From CAVPEW01 sp963703565 (GTDB lineage: Bacteria > Actinomycetota > Acidimicrobiia > Acidimicrobiales > VFJN01): 64,000 nucleotides of DNA. This document shows positions 42,176 through 51,983 of this stretch, in pieces (within the stretch, counting starts at the first letter, position 1; each line of letters opens with the position of its first letter). A model generated the notes under the pieces. It saw nothing but the letters and a program-made list of their open reading frames with translations. It did not search any database and had not been told where the DNA came from. A program made the translations under genes and the position numbers. The stretch lies in contig CAVPEW010000018.1 of assembly GCA_963703565.1 (NCBI GenBank), forward strand, positions 1 to 64,000, written 5' to 3'.

Positions 42176-43299
42176 TCGCGCCCGTCGACGACGCGGCAGC
42201 CGTGGCCCTCGCCGGCCTTCCGGGCATGGGACCGGCCCGACTCCGCTTCGTGCTCGAGGGCCGGTCCCCCTCGCAGGCGTGGGCGGCGGTCCGGACCGGT
42301 CTGCCATGCTGCGGCGCCGGCGACGACAGGGCCTTGGGGCCTGATCCGGCCGGGCTGCGCGCGGCGTGGCGTGGCGCCGCGTCCGGGGTCGATCCGATCG
42401 AGCTCTGGTCGCGTCATCGGTCGCTGGGGATCGGGGTGGTCCGCCGGGGCGAGCCCGGATATCCCGCTGCGCTGGCAGGCGACCCCGAGCCACCGTCGGT
42501 GCTGTTCTGGCTCGGCGAGCTGGGCGTGCTCGACGAGCGGGCGAGGGTCGCCGTCGTCGGGACGCGACGCTGTACACCCACGGGCGAGGCCGTCGCCCGG
42601 GAGATGGGCGGGTCGCTCGCAGCGGCCGGGGTGAGCGTGGTCTCGGGCCTGGCGCTGGGCATCGACGCCGCCGCGCACCGCGGTGCGCTCGGAGTGAGCG
42701 GCGCCACGCCCGTCGCGGTGGTGGGCAGCGGCCTCGACGTCGTGTACCCGAACGCCAACGCCTCGCTGTGGGCCCAGGTCGCCGAACGAGGCGTCGTGGT
42801 GTCGGAGGCCCCTGCGGGGGCCAGGCCGCTCCCGTGGCGGTTCCCGGCGCGCAACCGCATCATCGCCGGGCTATCGGCCGTTGTCGTGGTGGTCGAATCG
42901 CCGGCCGCTGGCGGGTCGTTGCACACCGCCGCCGAGGCCGCAGATCGGGGCATTCCGGTGCTGGCAGTGCCCGGCTCGGTGCGCAACCCGGCCTCGGCGG
43001 GCACGAACGACCTGCTCCACGCCGGTGCCGGACCGGCCCGCGACGCTCTCGATGTTCTCGTCGCTCTCGGGCTGGAGGGCGGTGTCGACCCGGCGGCGAC
43101 GGCCCGAGCGCCTCATGGCCCGACGCTCGACGCTGCCGCTCGCGCGGTGCTCGACGCGCTCGCCGGGGAGTCGGCGACCATCGACGACCTCGCGCTGCGC
43201 TGCACCTTGGCCCTGGCAGAGATCACCGGTGCTCTCGACCGCCTGGTCGACGCCGGAGTGGTGCACGTCGATGGTGCCTGGTACTGCCGTGTTCGGTGA
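42172..43299 (+). CDS. dprA: DNA-processing protein DprA
   Basis: Loads RecA on incoming single-stranded DNA during transformation. The 375-residue protein shows a SAM-like N-terminus (GLPGMGPARLRFVLEG), the Rossmann-like DprA core (VAVVGTRRCTPTGE, SGLALGIDAAAHRGAL, VVGSGLDVVYPNAN, FPARNRIIAGLSAVVVVVE, GSLHTAAEAADRG) and a C-terminal winged-helix domain. GTG start in GTGA overlap with comM, so the two are probably one operon. Confidence 0.94.
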   Translation: MIAPVDDAAAVALAGLPGMGPARLRFVLEGRSPSQAWAAVRTGLPCCGAGDDRALGPDPAGLRAAWRGAASGVDPIELWSRHRSLGIGVVRRGEPGYPAALAGDPEPPSVLFWLGELGVLDERARVAVVGTRRCTPTGEAVAREMGGSLAAAGVSVVSGLALGIDAAAHRGALGVSGATPVAVVGSGLDVVYPNANASLWAQVAERGVVVSEAPAGARPLPWRFPARNRIIAGLSAVVVVVESPAAGGSLHTAAEAADRGIPVLAVPGSVRNPASAGTNDLLHAGAGPARDALDVLVALGLEGGVDPAATARAPHGPTLDAAARAVLDALAGESATIDDLALRCTLALAEITGALDRLVDAGVVHVDGAWYCRVR

Positions 43300-43328
43300 G
43301 GGTCGATCGCCGCGGGCCGCCCGGTGGC

Positions 43329-43334
43329 TACCGT
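43329..43334 (+). promoter_or_regulatory. -10-like element TACCGT before xerC
   Basis: TACCGT ends seven bases before ATG 43342, predicting a leaderless xerC message and supporting that start over GTG 43324. Confidence 0.43.
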
Positions 43335-43341
43335 CGGCCCG

Positions 43342-44242
43342 ATGGGCTGGTCGATCGACGAGTTCGTGGCGTCGCTCACGGCCTTGTCGGCCCGTACCGT
43401 GGTCGCGTACCGCGGGGACATCGAAGCGTTCGTATCCTGGGCCGGCTCGGTCGGCGTCGCCGATCCGGTCGAAGTCGACCGCTCGCTGCTACGTCGCTAC
43501 CTGGCCGAGCTGCACCGCGGCCGGCATGGCTCGGCGATCGATGGCTCGAAAGACCTCGACCCTGCGGCGCTACTTCGCCTGGGCCACGCGACGCGGCCTT
43601 GTGCCGGGAGACCCGACGGCGACGCTGTCCGTGTCTGCTGGCGCAGGCCGGCTGCCCCGGGTGCTGCACGCCGACGAGCTGGTCGGCCTGCTCGACGACC
43701 CTCGGCCCGACGCTCGTGCCGACCCGGTATGGCGGGCCCGTGACGACGCCGTGCTCGAGGTGCTCTACGGCAGCGGCCTGCGGGTGGGTGAGCTCTGCGG
43801 GCTCCGTCTCGACGAGGTCGACCTGGGGCGCGCGCGCCTGGTCGTGCGGGGCAAGGGGGGCAAGTCCCGCCTGGTGCCGCTCAGCGCGCCGGCCGTTGCC
43901 GCGCTCGATCGCTGGATGGGCTGGGCGAGGGCCAGGGTCCCCGCCCCGGACCGGCCGCTCGAGCCGTCCGACCAGGCGCTGGTCTTCCGCAATCGGCGGG
44001 GCCGACCCATGTCGCCACGCGACGTGCGCCGCCTGCTCGACCGCCGCGCGCCCAACCCCACGCACCCGCACGCCCTACGGCACACGTTCGCCACGCACCT
44101 GCTCGACGGTGGTGCCGACCTGCGCGTGGTCCAGGAGCTGCTCGGTCACACCGACCTGTCGACGACCCAGCGGTACACTCACGTCAGCCGGGAGCGCCTC
44201 CGGGCCGTTTACGACGGCGCACACCCACGGGCGCGGGGATGA
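43342..44242 (+). CDS. xerC: Tyrosine recombinase XerC, frameshifted in this sequence
   Basis: Resolves chromosome dimers together with XerD. The N-terminal SAM-like domain (FVASLTALSARTVVAYRGDI) is in the first frame up to about 43,510. ARRSMARKTSTLRRYFAWAT and the whole catalytic domain are in the next frame. Catalytic residues are all visible: Arg in GSGLRVGELCGL, Lys in GKGGKSRLVPL, HALRHTFATHLL (His, Arg), LLGHTDLSTTQRYTHV (His, Tyr). Dropping one base at 43,512-43,516 restores YLAEL-(T/H)-AAGMARRSMARK. Probable sequence error. Confidence 0.87.
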
Positions 44243-44246
44243 TGTC

Positions 44247-45027
<781 letters not shown>

Positions 45028-45126
45028 CATCGACCTCGCCTTGACCTAGCGGCCCTGAGCCGCCGCCGTGCCGGGCCCTGCGCCCGATCTTCCCCCTCGT
45101 GACCGCGTCGCGTCCGGGGAGAGCCC

Positions 45127-46818
45127 GTGTCTGAACCAGCCCGAGCGCCGGTGGTGCTCACGGTCCTGATGTCCGTCGTGGTCGGCTCGGTCACCGCCGT
45201 GGTCCGGCCCGCCGGGGCGCAAGGCCCGCCAGGGCCTTACCGTCCCCCCGTCGAGGCCCAGGTGCTCGACGGGTTTCGACTCCCGGCGGGGCCCTACTCC
45301 GCCGGCAACCGGGGCATCGAGTACGACACGGAGCCCGGCCAGCCGGTGCACGCAGCCGCCGGCGGGGAGGTCAGCTTCGTGGGGCCCGTGGCGGGGACCC
45401 TGCACGTCACCGTGCTCCACCCCGACGGGGTGCGCACCTCGTACTCGTTCCTCGACGAGGTGGCCGTGCACCTCGGCGAGCGGGTGCAGGCCGGACAGGT
45501 GGTGGGGCGGGCGGGCGAGGTCCTCCACCTCGGCGCCCGGCGCGGCTCCGCGTACTTCGACCCGGCGTCGCTGTTCGAGACGTCGCGGCCGCGAGTGCGG
45601 CTGGTGCCATTCGACGACCCGGTGGGCGAGGGCGGGAGCGGGGAGCGCTCTGCGCTCTCGCAGCTCATCGGCGGCGCGTCGCGCGTGGTGCGGGGCACCG
45701 GTCGGGTCCTGGCGGCGGGAGGCGCGGCAACCCTGGACCGTGCGGCCGGCGGTGTGCGTGAGGTGCTGCGCCCCGATGGTCCCGTTGCACATGTGCTCGT
45801 AAACGGCCTGCCCGGCTCGAGCGCGGTACGGGTGCTGCGCGCCATGGAGGTGGTCCACGGCGCCTGGGGTCGTTCCCATCGCGAGTGCACCTCGAGTTCG
45901 TCGTCGCCACCGCCCGTGTGGCCCGGGACCCGGGTGGCGGTACTGGTGGGTGGGTTGGGTTCCAGCTCGCAGAGCGCCGCGATCGACGATCTCGGCACCG
46001 ACCGGCTCGGCTACTCGTCGGGCGACGTTGCGCGCTTCTCCTACGCAGGGGGCAGGGTGCCCGAACGGTCCGGCTCTTCATCAGGCGGCACCGCCGGGAG
46101 TCTGAAGGACATCACAGCCCGGCCCTATCGCGCAGCGGACACCCAGGGCGACCTGCGGGTAGCCGGTCGGCGACTGGCGGATCTGGTCGAAGAGGTGGCC
46201 CGCCGCCGGCCCGGGGTTCCGGTGGACGTGCTCGCCCACTCCCAGGGCGGGCTGGTGGCCCGCTTGGCCCTGGTCGAGCTCGAGCGGCGGCACGGCCTCG
46301 GCTGGCTCGATCGCATCGGCGTGCTGGCCACCCTGGGAACTCCGCACCGGGGAGCGGACCTCGCCACCGCCCTGGCGGCCACCCGGTCGAACCGGCTCGG
46401 CCGCGTCGTCACCGATGTGGCCGGCGACGCCGCCCCGCTCGGGCTGGACCCGGGCTCCGAGGCGGTGAGCCAGCTGGCCGAGACGTCCCCTCTCATCGAC
46501 CTGCTGGACCGGCACCCCATTCCGCCCGGGGTCGACGCGATCTCGATCGGGGCCCGCGGTGACCTGGTGGTGCCCTCGCCGCGGGTCGATCTCGCTGGCG
46601 CGCCCGAGGTGCTGGTGGGCCTGGCCGGCCCCACGGCCCACGACCGGTTGCCGGGCTCGACCGAGGCCCGCCGGGAGGTGGCTCTTGCCCTGGCCGGCGA
46701 ACCGCCGAGCTGCGAGAGCTTCGGTGAGGCCCTCCTCGACGGCGCCGCCGGTGAGGTCATCGGCGCCGCCGAAGACGCCCTGGGTTCGCTGGCGTGGGGG
46801 CTGACCAGTCGACCGTGA
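45127..46818 (+). CDS. Secreted fusion of a degenerate M23 peptidase-like domain and an alpha/beta hydrolase
   Basis: A 563-residue exported protein. A signal peptide (about residues 1-32, ending PAGAQG) precedes a LytM/M23-like barrel (GIEYDTEPGQPVHAAAGGEV, GERVQAGQVVGRAGEVLHLG). The zinc ligands look lost: the H-x-G-x-D start is NRGIEYD and the late HLH motif is VLHLGAR. The second half (about 285-480) is an alpha/beta hydrolase of PGAP1/lipase type with nucleophile Ser372 in VDVLAHSQGGLVARLAL and the LATLGTPHRGADLA loop. GTG start with GGGGAGAG upstream. Actinobacteria usually carry a plain M23 protein here before rpsB. Confidence 0.8.
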   Translation: MSEPARAPVVLTVLMSVVVGSVTAVVRPAGAQGPPGPYRPPVEAQVLDGFRLPAGPYSAGNRGIEYDTEPGQPVHAAAGGEVSFVGPVAGTLHVTVLHPDGVRTSYSFLDEVAVHLGERVQAGQVVGRAGEVLHLGARRGSAYFDPASLFETSRPRVRLVPFDDPVGEGGSGERSALSQLIGGASRVVRGTGRVLAAGGAATLDRAAGGVREVLRPDGPVAHVLVNGLPGSSAVRVLRAMEVVHGAWGRSHRECTSSSSSPPPVWPGTRVAVLVGGLGSSSQSAAIDDLGTDRLGYSSGDVARFSYAGGRVPERSGSSSGGTAGSLKDITARPYRAADTQGDLRVAGRRLADLVEEVARRRPGVPVDVLAHSQGGLVARLALVELERRHGLGWLDRIGVLATLGTPHRGADLATALAATRSNRLGRVVTDVAGDAAPLGLDPGSEAVSQLAETSPLIDLLDRHPIPPGVDAISIGARGDLVVPSPRVDLAGAPEVLVGLAGPTAHDRLPGSTEARREVALALAGEPPSCESFGEALLDGAAGEVIGAAEDALGSLAWGLTSRP

Positions 46819-46862
46819 AGGGCGCCGCGGGCTCCCCTTGGTCGGGTCCCGGTCCGAGCCGA

Positions 46863-46868
46863 TAGCAT
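46863..46868 (+). promoter_or_regulatory. -10-like element TAGCAT of the rpsB leader
   Basis: TAGCAT lies about 123 bases before the rpsB start; TTGGTC at 46838-46843 is a possible, widely spaced -35. It would give a leader of roughly 115 bases for rpsB-tsf. Confidence 0.42.
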
Positions 46869-46876
46869 CGCCCGCC

Positions 46877-46896
46877 GGCCCGCCGATCGGTGGGCC
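46877..46896 (+). promoter_or_regulatory. Imperfect 20-bp palindrome at the start of the rpsB leader
   Basis: GGCCCGCCGATCGGTGGGCC is palindromic except for one G/T pair. It begins about nine bases after the proposed -10 and so would form a strong hairpin at the 5' end of the rpsB mRNA. S2 autoregulates rpsB-tsf in some bacteria; whether this stem takes part is unknown. Confidence 0.4.
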
Positions 46897-46991
46897 GATC
46901 CGACCGCACACGACCTGGCCCGGACCCTCCCACGGTCGCCGCACGAGCGGCGCTGGGCCGAGCCCCACTCAACCGAGGGAAGGAGGCGGCC

Positions 46992-47945
46992 TTGGCCGTC
47001 GTCACCATGAAGCAGCTGCTCGAGGCGGGCGTCCACTTCGGGCACCAGACCCGGCGCTGGAACCCGAAGATGAAGCGCTTCATCTTCGGCGAGCGCAACG
47101 GCATCTACATCATCGATCTGGAGCAGACGCTGGGTCGCATCGAGACGGCGTACGCGTTCGTCCGCGACCTGGTGGCCGACGGGGGCGAGATCCTCTTCAT
47201 CGGCACCAAGAAGCAGGCACAGGACCCGATCCAGTCCTACGCCGAGAAGGTGGGCATGCCGTACATCAACCAGCGATGGCTGGGAGGCATGCTCACCAAC
47301 TTCGAGACGATCTCCAAGCGGGTCGCGAAGATGCAGGAGTACCGCCGGATGAGGGCGTCGGGCGAGTTCGATGCCATGCCCAAGAAGGAGGCCCTGCTCC
47401 TGACACGCGAGCTCGACAAGCTCGAGCGCAACCTGGGCGGCATCGCTCGGATGGACAAGCTCCCCGCGGCGGTGTTCGTGCTCGACACCAAGAAGGAGCA
47501 CATCGCGGTAACCGAGGCCAACAAGTTGGGCCTGCCGGTCGTCGCCGTGGTCGACACCAACTGCGACCCCGACATCATCGAGTACGTGATCCCGGGCAAC
47601 GACGATGCCATCCGATCCGGCACCTTGATGTGCCGCATCGTCGCGGACGCGGTCGAAGAGGGGCGCTACATCGCCGCGCGTCGAAGCGACGCAGCCGTGC
47701 AGGTTCGCCGCAGCGAGGACGAGGAGGCCCGCGTCGCCGCCGAGCAGGCCGAGGCCCGGCGCCAGGCTCTGGCGGCCCAGCAGGCCCGCGAGCAACGCAT
47801 CGCCGCCGGTCAGGGGCCCGCCGCATCCGTGCCGTCGCCGGCCGCCGTGTCGGAGGTCGCGGACATGTCGTCCGAGCCGGGGCCGACCGAGACAGGCGGC
47901 GCGCCGAACGCCTCGGAGGCCGGCGCCGCCGAGCCCGGTGCCTGA
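46992..47945 (+). CDS. rpsB: 30S ribosomal protein S2
   Basis: A 317-residue small-subunit protein. MKQLLEAGVHFGHQTRRWNP, IYIIDLEQTLGRIETAYAFV, NQRWLGGMLTNFETI and DTNCDPDIIEYVIPGNDDAI are diagnostic. The start is TTG 46992, giving the usual (M)AVVTMKQLLEAG; GGAGG lies five bases upstream; ATG 47007 is the nearest alternative. The C-terminus carries about 75 extra residues rich in Ala, Glu and Gln after the S2 core, as in other actinobacteria. Confidence 0.95.
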   Translation: MAVVTMKQLLEAGVHFGHQTRRWNPKMKRFIFGERNGIYIIDLEQTLGRIETAYAFVRDLVADGGEILFIGTKKQAQDPIQSYAEKVGMPYINQRWLGGMLTNFETISKRVAKMQEYRRMRASGEFDAMPKKEALLLTRELDKLERNLGGIARMDKLPAAVFVLDTKKEHIAVTEANKLGLPVVAVVDTNCDPDIIEYVIPGNDDAIRSGTLMCRIVADAVEEGRYIAARRSDAAVQVRRSEDEEARVAAEQAEARRQALAAQQAREQRIAAGQGPAASVPSPAAVSEVADMSSEPGPTETGGAPNASEAGAAEPGA

Positions 47946-48042
47946 GCCGCCAAGGACCAGTCGGCACCGGGCCCGGAGCCTGCGCCACCCTGGAGGCACG
48001 GCCTCCACCCGAGAACCCGAGAACGAGGAGCTGGAGCCACCG

Positions 48043-48828
48043 ATGCCGTTCACTGCCAAGGACGTCCAGGAGCTGCGACGGGCGACCGGCGCCGGGATGA
48101 TGGACGCCAAGAAGGCTCTCGAGGCCAGCGAGGGAGACTTCGACGCGGCGGGCAAGTGGCTGCGTGAGAAGGGCCTCGCCAAGTCCGCCGAGCGTTCCGA
48201 CCGTGAGAACAGCCAGGGCGCGGTGGCGGTGGCGACCGCCGGGGGGCGCGTCGCGGTGGTCGAGCTCAAGTGCGAGACCGACTTCGTGGCCAAGTCCGAC
48301 CAGTTCGTCGCCCTGGTGGAGCGCCTGGCCGTCTCCGTCGCGGCGGGCGAGGGCACCGATGCGCACGCCGACGCCATGGACGACATGAAGATGACGCTCA
48401 AGGAGAACATCGTGCTCGGCCGGGTCCGTGCGATCGAGGTGCCGGCAGGCGCCGTGTGCGACACCTACCTGCACCGTCAGGACGGCCGGGGTGTCAACGG
48501 CGTCGTGGTCGTGCTGGACGGCGGCGACCAGGCTCTCGCTCACGACGTCGCCGTGCACGCGGCGTTCACCAAGCCGTCGTACCTGCGGCGCGAGGAGGTC
48601 CCGGCCGACGTGGTGGCCGAGGAGCGTGCCACCCTCGAAGGCATCACCCGGGCGGAGGGCAAGCCGGAACAGGCCTGGCCCAAGATCGTCGAGGGTCGCC
48701 TCAACGCGTGGTACCGCGAGCGGGTGCTGCTCGAGCAGCCCTTTGTGCGCGACGACAAGCGCACGGTGGCCGACCTGCTGGGCGGGGTCGAGCTGGTCGA
48801 CTTCGCTCAGGTCTACATCGGGTCCTGA
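48043..48828 (+). CDS. tsf: Elongation factor Ts
   Basis: Nucleotide-exchange factor for EF-Tu, 261 residues. N-terminal UBA-like domain with VQELRRATGAGMMDAKKALE, and the core TDFVAKSD segment (KCETDFVAKSDQFVALVERL). The length is intermediate for the family and the C-terminal DKRTVADLLGG is conserved. ATG start, 98 bases after rpsB, with GAGGAG upstream. Confidence 0.96.
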   Translation: MPFTAKDVQELRRATGAGMMDAKKALEASEGDFDAAGKWLREKGLAKSAERSDRENSQGAVAVATAGGRVAVVELKCETDFVAKSDQFVALVERLAVSVAAGEGTDAHADAMDDMKMTLKENIVLGRVRAIEVPAGAVCDTYLHRQDGRGVNGVVVVLDGGDQALAHDVAVHAAFTKPSYLRREEVPADVVAEERATLEGITRAEGKPEQAWPKIVEGRLNAWYRERVLLEQPFVRDDKRTVADLLGGVELVDFAQVYIGS

Positions 48829-48836
48829 GCTCCTCC

Positions 48837-49565
48837 GTGCCCGGGCCCGCCTATCGCCGCATCCTGTTGAAGCTCTCGGGCGAGGCCTTCGCAGGCGACG
48901 TCGGCTTCGGAATCGACGGCGCCGTCGCCGACTACATCGCCGGCGAGATCGTCGATGCCCGCGCCGGGGCCGGCGTGGACGTTGCGGTCGTGGTCGGCGG
49001 CGGCAACATCTGGCGGGGCATGACCGGCGCCGGCGCTGGGATGGACCGCGCCCAGGCGGACTACATGGGCATGCTGGCGACGGTCATCAACGCGCTGGCG
49101 CTGCAGGACACCCTGGAGCGACTCGGCCAGCCCACCCGCGTGCAGAGCGCGGTGCAGATGGCCCAGGTAGCCGAGCCCTACATCCGTCGTCGCGCCATCC
49201 GCCACCTCGAGAAGGGACGGGTCGTGATCTTCGCGGCCGGCACCGGCAACCCGTTCTTCACGACCGACACCGCAGCCGCTCTGCGCGCTGTCGAGGTAGA
49301 GGCAGACGTGATGCTGCGCGGGACCCACTCCGGCGTCGACGGGCTGTACACGGCCGATCCACGCAGCGACCCTTCCGCGACCCGCCTGGAGCGGGTGAGC
49401 TACCTCGAGGTGCTCAACCGCGGCCTTCGGGCCATGGATTCGACCGCCATCACGCTCTGCATGGACAACCGGTTGCCGATCGTGATGTTCGACCTGCTCG
49501 GCAAGGGCAACGTGCGGTCCATTCTCGAGGGTCGGCCGGTCGGTACGCTGGTGACCGACGGGTGA
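48837..49565 (+). CDS. pyrH: UMP kinase
   Basis: Phosphorylates UMP with ATP in pyrimidine nucleotide synthesis. The 242-residue amino-acid-kinase-fold protein shows RILLKLSGEAFAGD, VVVGGGNIWRGM, ADYMGMLATVINALALQD and FAAGTGNPFFTTDTAAALRA. GTG start eight bases after tsf. Followed by frr, the conserved order. Confidence 0.96.
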   Translation: MPGPAYRRILLKLSGEAFAGDVGFGIDGAVADYIAGEIVDARAGAGVDVAVVVGGGNIWRGMTGAGAGMDRAQADYMGMLATVINALALQDTLERLGQPTRVQSAVQMAQVAEPYIRRRAIRHLEKGRVVIFAAGTGNPFFTTDTAAALRAVEVEADVMLRGTHSGVDGLYTADPRSDPSATRLERVSYLEVLNRGLRAMDSTAITLCMDNRLPIVMFDLLGKGNVRSILEGRPVGTLVTDG

Positions 49566-49641
49566 TGCGCCCGACTGCATCTCGCCCTGCCGAACCGTCG
49601 GCCGTCCGCGTGTCGGGCGTGCGCCAGAAGGGTCCCTATCC

Positions 49642-50215
49642 GTGAGTGCCGACGAACTGATCCAGGCGTTGCTCGACGACGCCTCCGAGAGGATGGCCAA
49701 GGCCGTCGAGCACGCCCGCGCCGAGTTCGCCGGCGTGCGCACCGGGCGCGCAGCGCCAGCGCTGGTCGAGAAGCTGCCGGTCGACTACTACGGCACTGAG
49801 GTCCCGCTGCAGCAGCTGGCCGGGTTCAGCGTGCCCGAGGCACGGGTGCTGGTGATCAACCCCTACGACAAGTCGGCGCTGGGTGCGATCGAGAAGGCGA
49901 TCCGGAAGCTCGGACCTCGGCCTGAACCCGTCCAGCGACGGCCAGCTCCTACGTCTCGTGTTCCCGCCGCTGACCCAGGAGCGCCGCAAGGAGCTGGTCC
50001 GGGTGGTCAAGGCCATGGCCGAGGAAGGCCGGGTCGCCATCCGCAACCTGCGTCGAGCCACCAGGGCCGATCTCGACGAGCTGTCGCGCGACGGGGACGC
50101 CTCCGAGGACGAGGTCGGTCGTGCCGCCAAGGAGGTCGACCGGGTCACCCACGCCCACGAGGCTGAGATCGATCGAGCGCTCGACCAGAAGGAACGCGAA
50201 CTGCTCGAGGTTTGA
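49642..50215 (+). CDS. frr: Ribosome recycling factor, frameshifted in this sequence
   Basis: Splits post-termination ribosomes together with EF-G. The first frame gives HARAEFAGVRTGRAAPALVE and VLVINPYDKSALGAIEKAIR. From SDLGLNPSSDGQLLRLVFPP to the end (LTQERRKELVRVVKAMAEEG, ELLEV) the protein is in the next frame. Removing the C at 49,909 joins them as AIRKSDLGLNPSSDG, exactly the family order, at about 190 residues. frr is essential, so a sequence error is the likely cause. GTG start. Confidence 0.9.
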
Positions 50216-50251
50216 CCCGCCCGACGCGGGCGCCAACAGTGGAGGACAGCC

Positions 50252-51898
50252 ATGGCCGACGATCGCCCAGACCGCGAGGAGCGCCCCAGTGATCCGCCCG
50301 CCGAGGGGGTGCGGATCATCGGCGCCGAAGAGGCCGCCGAGGCTCTCGAGCGCGGCGACGTGGCCCAGCGCCGCGGCACCGACCAGCCCCGCTACGGGGA
50401 CAGGCCGACCACCCCTCCCGTCGACGGCCCACGACCGGTGCTGCGCTTCCCGCTGGCGTCGAGCGACGACGTGCACGACATCCAGCGGGCACCCGTGGCG
50501 CCCTCCGCACCGCCCGAGGCCGCTGAGCTGCCGCACTGGACCGAACCGCCCAGCGGCCAGGTCCCCCGCATCGTGGGCGAGGCCGACGAGGCCTCCGACG
50601 ATCTCGACGACTGGACCGCTTTCACCAGCGGCGCGCCCCGTTGGCGAGACGACAGCACCGGCTACGACCTGGGCGAAGGAGGGTTCGAGTTCCTCTCGAG
50701 CCCGGGCTCGGGTGAGCCCGGCGGGGCGCTCGACGAGTCGGAGCGTCCGCACTACGACGAGTACCTGTCGTTCGCCGACCTCGACCAGCCCCGGCCCGGC
50801 CGGTCGGTCTTCGCCGAGGCGGACCAGGACCCCACCGTGGGCACTGCCTTCTCGGGCGGGCCCTCGGGTGCCGCTCCGGATCCGTCGTCGTCCTCGACCG
50901 GGGCCGGTGAGGATCCGTGGGACCTCCGGCTCCAGGAGTGGGCCGATTCCGGCGGGGCCGGCGCCGATGTCTCCTCCGGTGGTTCGAGAGGGACCGAGCC
51001 CGCCCGCCGTGGTTCGCGCCGGCCCGTCGCGCCGGAGCGCCGGCGCCGGGTGCCGGCGGGTGGCGCCGGAGGCGCGGGTGGCCCCGACCGGAACCTCGGC
51101 CAGGCGACGGCGGTCGGCGGGGCGCTCGCCGCGGTGGCGCTGGTCCTGTTCGCCATCGGTCCGACCGCCGCGATGCTGCTGGTCACCGTGGTGGTCGCCA
51201 CCGCTGCGGCCGAGCTCTTCGGCGCCCTGCGCCACGGCGGATTCCACCCGCTGGCGCTGCCCGGGATCGCGGGCTCGGCCGGTGCGGTCATCGGCGCTTA
51301 CAACTACGGCGCGCAGGCGCTGCCGACGGTGTTGTTCCTGACCACCGCGGTGTGCCTGCTCTGGTACCTGGTCGGCGCTGCGGTGGAGTCGCCCGTGCTC
51401 AACGTGGGCGTCACCCTCGCCGGTGTGCTCTGGGTGGGCATGTTCGGGTCGTTCGCGGCCCTGATGCTCGGTCTCGGCGACGACGGGGTCGGCCTCTTGC
51501 TGGCCGCCGTGGCGCCGACGATCGCATACGACGTCGGTGGCCTCGCCGCCGGTCGGCGCTTCGGGCGGTCCCCCCTGTCGGCCGCCAGCCCGAACAAGAC
51601 CGTCGAGGGTCTCATCGGGGGCAGCGGGTCGGCTCTGGGGGTCGCAGCACTCGGCGCGGCGGCGTTCGGCTACGGACCGGTCGACTCCCTAGCCGAGGGC
51701 CTGCTGGTCGGTCTGGTCGTCGCCATAGCGGCTCCGGTGGGAGACCTGTGCGAGTCGCTGGTGAAGCGGGACATCGGGGTCAAGGACATGGGTGGCTCGC
51801 TGCCGGGCCACGGCGGGCTGCTGGACCGCTTCGACGCACTGTTGTTCGTGCTGCCCTCGGTGTGGATGCTCGCGAGCGTGAAGGACTTCTTCGTCTGA
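50252..51898 (+). CDS. cdsA: Phosphatidate cytidylyltransferase (CDP-diacylglycerol synthase) with long N-terminal extension
   Basis: Makes CDP-diacylglycerol for phospholipid synthesis. The C-terminal half (about residues 285-548) is the multi-spanning CdsA domain with SAASPNKTVEGLIGG and the signature GDLCESLVKRDIGVKDMGGS followed by LPGHGGLLDRFDALL. The first 280 residues are hydrophilic, acidic and Pro/Ser/Gly-rich, probably disordered, which makes the protein 548 residues instead of the usual 260-300. ATG start with GGAGGA upstream, 36 bases after frr. Confidence 0.93.
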   Translation: MADDRPDREERPSDPPAEGVRIIGAEEAAEALERGDVAQRRGTDQPRYGDRPTTPPVDGPRPVLRFPLASSDDVHDIQRAPVAPSAPPEAAELPHWTEPPSGQVPRIVGEADEASDDLDDWTAFTSGAPRWRDDSTGYDLGEGGFEFLSSPGSGEPGGALDESERPHYDEYLSFADLDQPRPGRSVFAEADQDPTVGTAFSGGPSGAAPDPSSSSTGAGEDPWDLRLQEWADSGGAGADVSSGGSRGTEPARRGSRRPVAPERRRRVPAGGAGGAGGPDRNLGQATAVGGALAAVALVLFAIGPTAAMLLVTVVVATAAAELFGALRHGGFHPLALPGIAGSAGAVIGAYNYGAQALPTVLFLTTAVCLLWYLVGAAVESPVLNVGVTLAGVLWVGMFGSFAALMLGLGDDGVGLLLAAVAPTIAYDVGGLAAGRRFGRSPLSAASPNKTVEGLIGGSGSALGVAALGAAAFGYGPVDSLAEGLLVGLVVAIAAPVGDLCESLVKRDIGVKDMGGSLPGHGGLLDRFDALLFVLPSVWMLASVKDFFV

Positions 51899-51911
51899 GC
51901 GCTCCTCGGGT

Positions 51912-51945
51912 ACTCGCTCCGCTGGCGCTGGCCAGGGGAGCGAGT
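51912..51945 (+). terminator. Hairpin between cdsA and dxr, probable terminator
   Basis: ACTCGCTCC (51912-51920) pairs perfectly with GGAGCGAGT (51937-51945). The loop itself contains CTGGC/GCCAG, allowing a longer stem. It starts 13 bases after the cdsA stop and lies before the dxr -10 element. No U-tract follows. Confidence 0.55.
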
Positions 51946-51970
51946 CGGGGGCCATTCCACCCCTCGTCGT

Positions 51971-51976
51971 TAGGAT
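51971..51976 (+). promoter_or_regulatory. -10-like element TAGGAT before dxr
   Basis: TAGGAT ends seven bases before ATG 51984. Together with the upstream hairpin it suggests dxr-rseP-ispG forms its own, leaderless transcription unit. Confidence 0.45.
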
Positions 51977-51983
51977 CGCAGTG

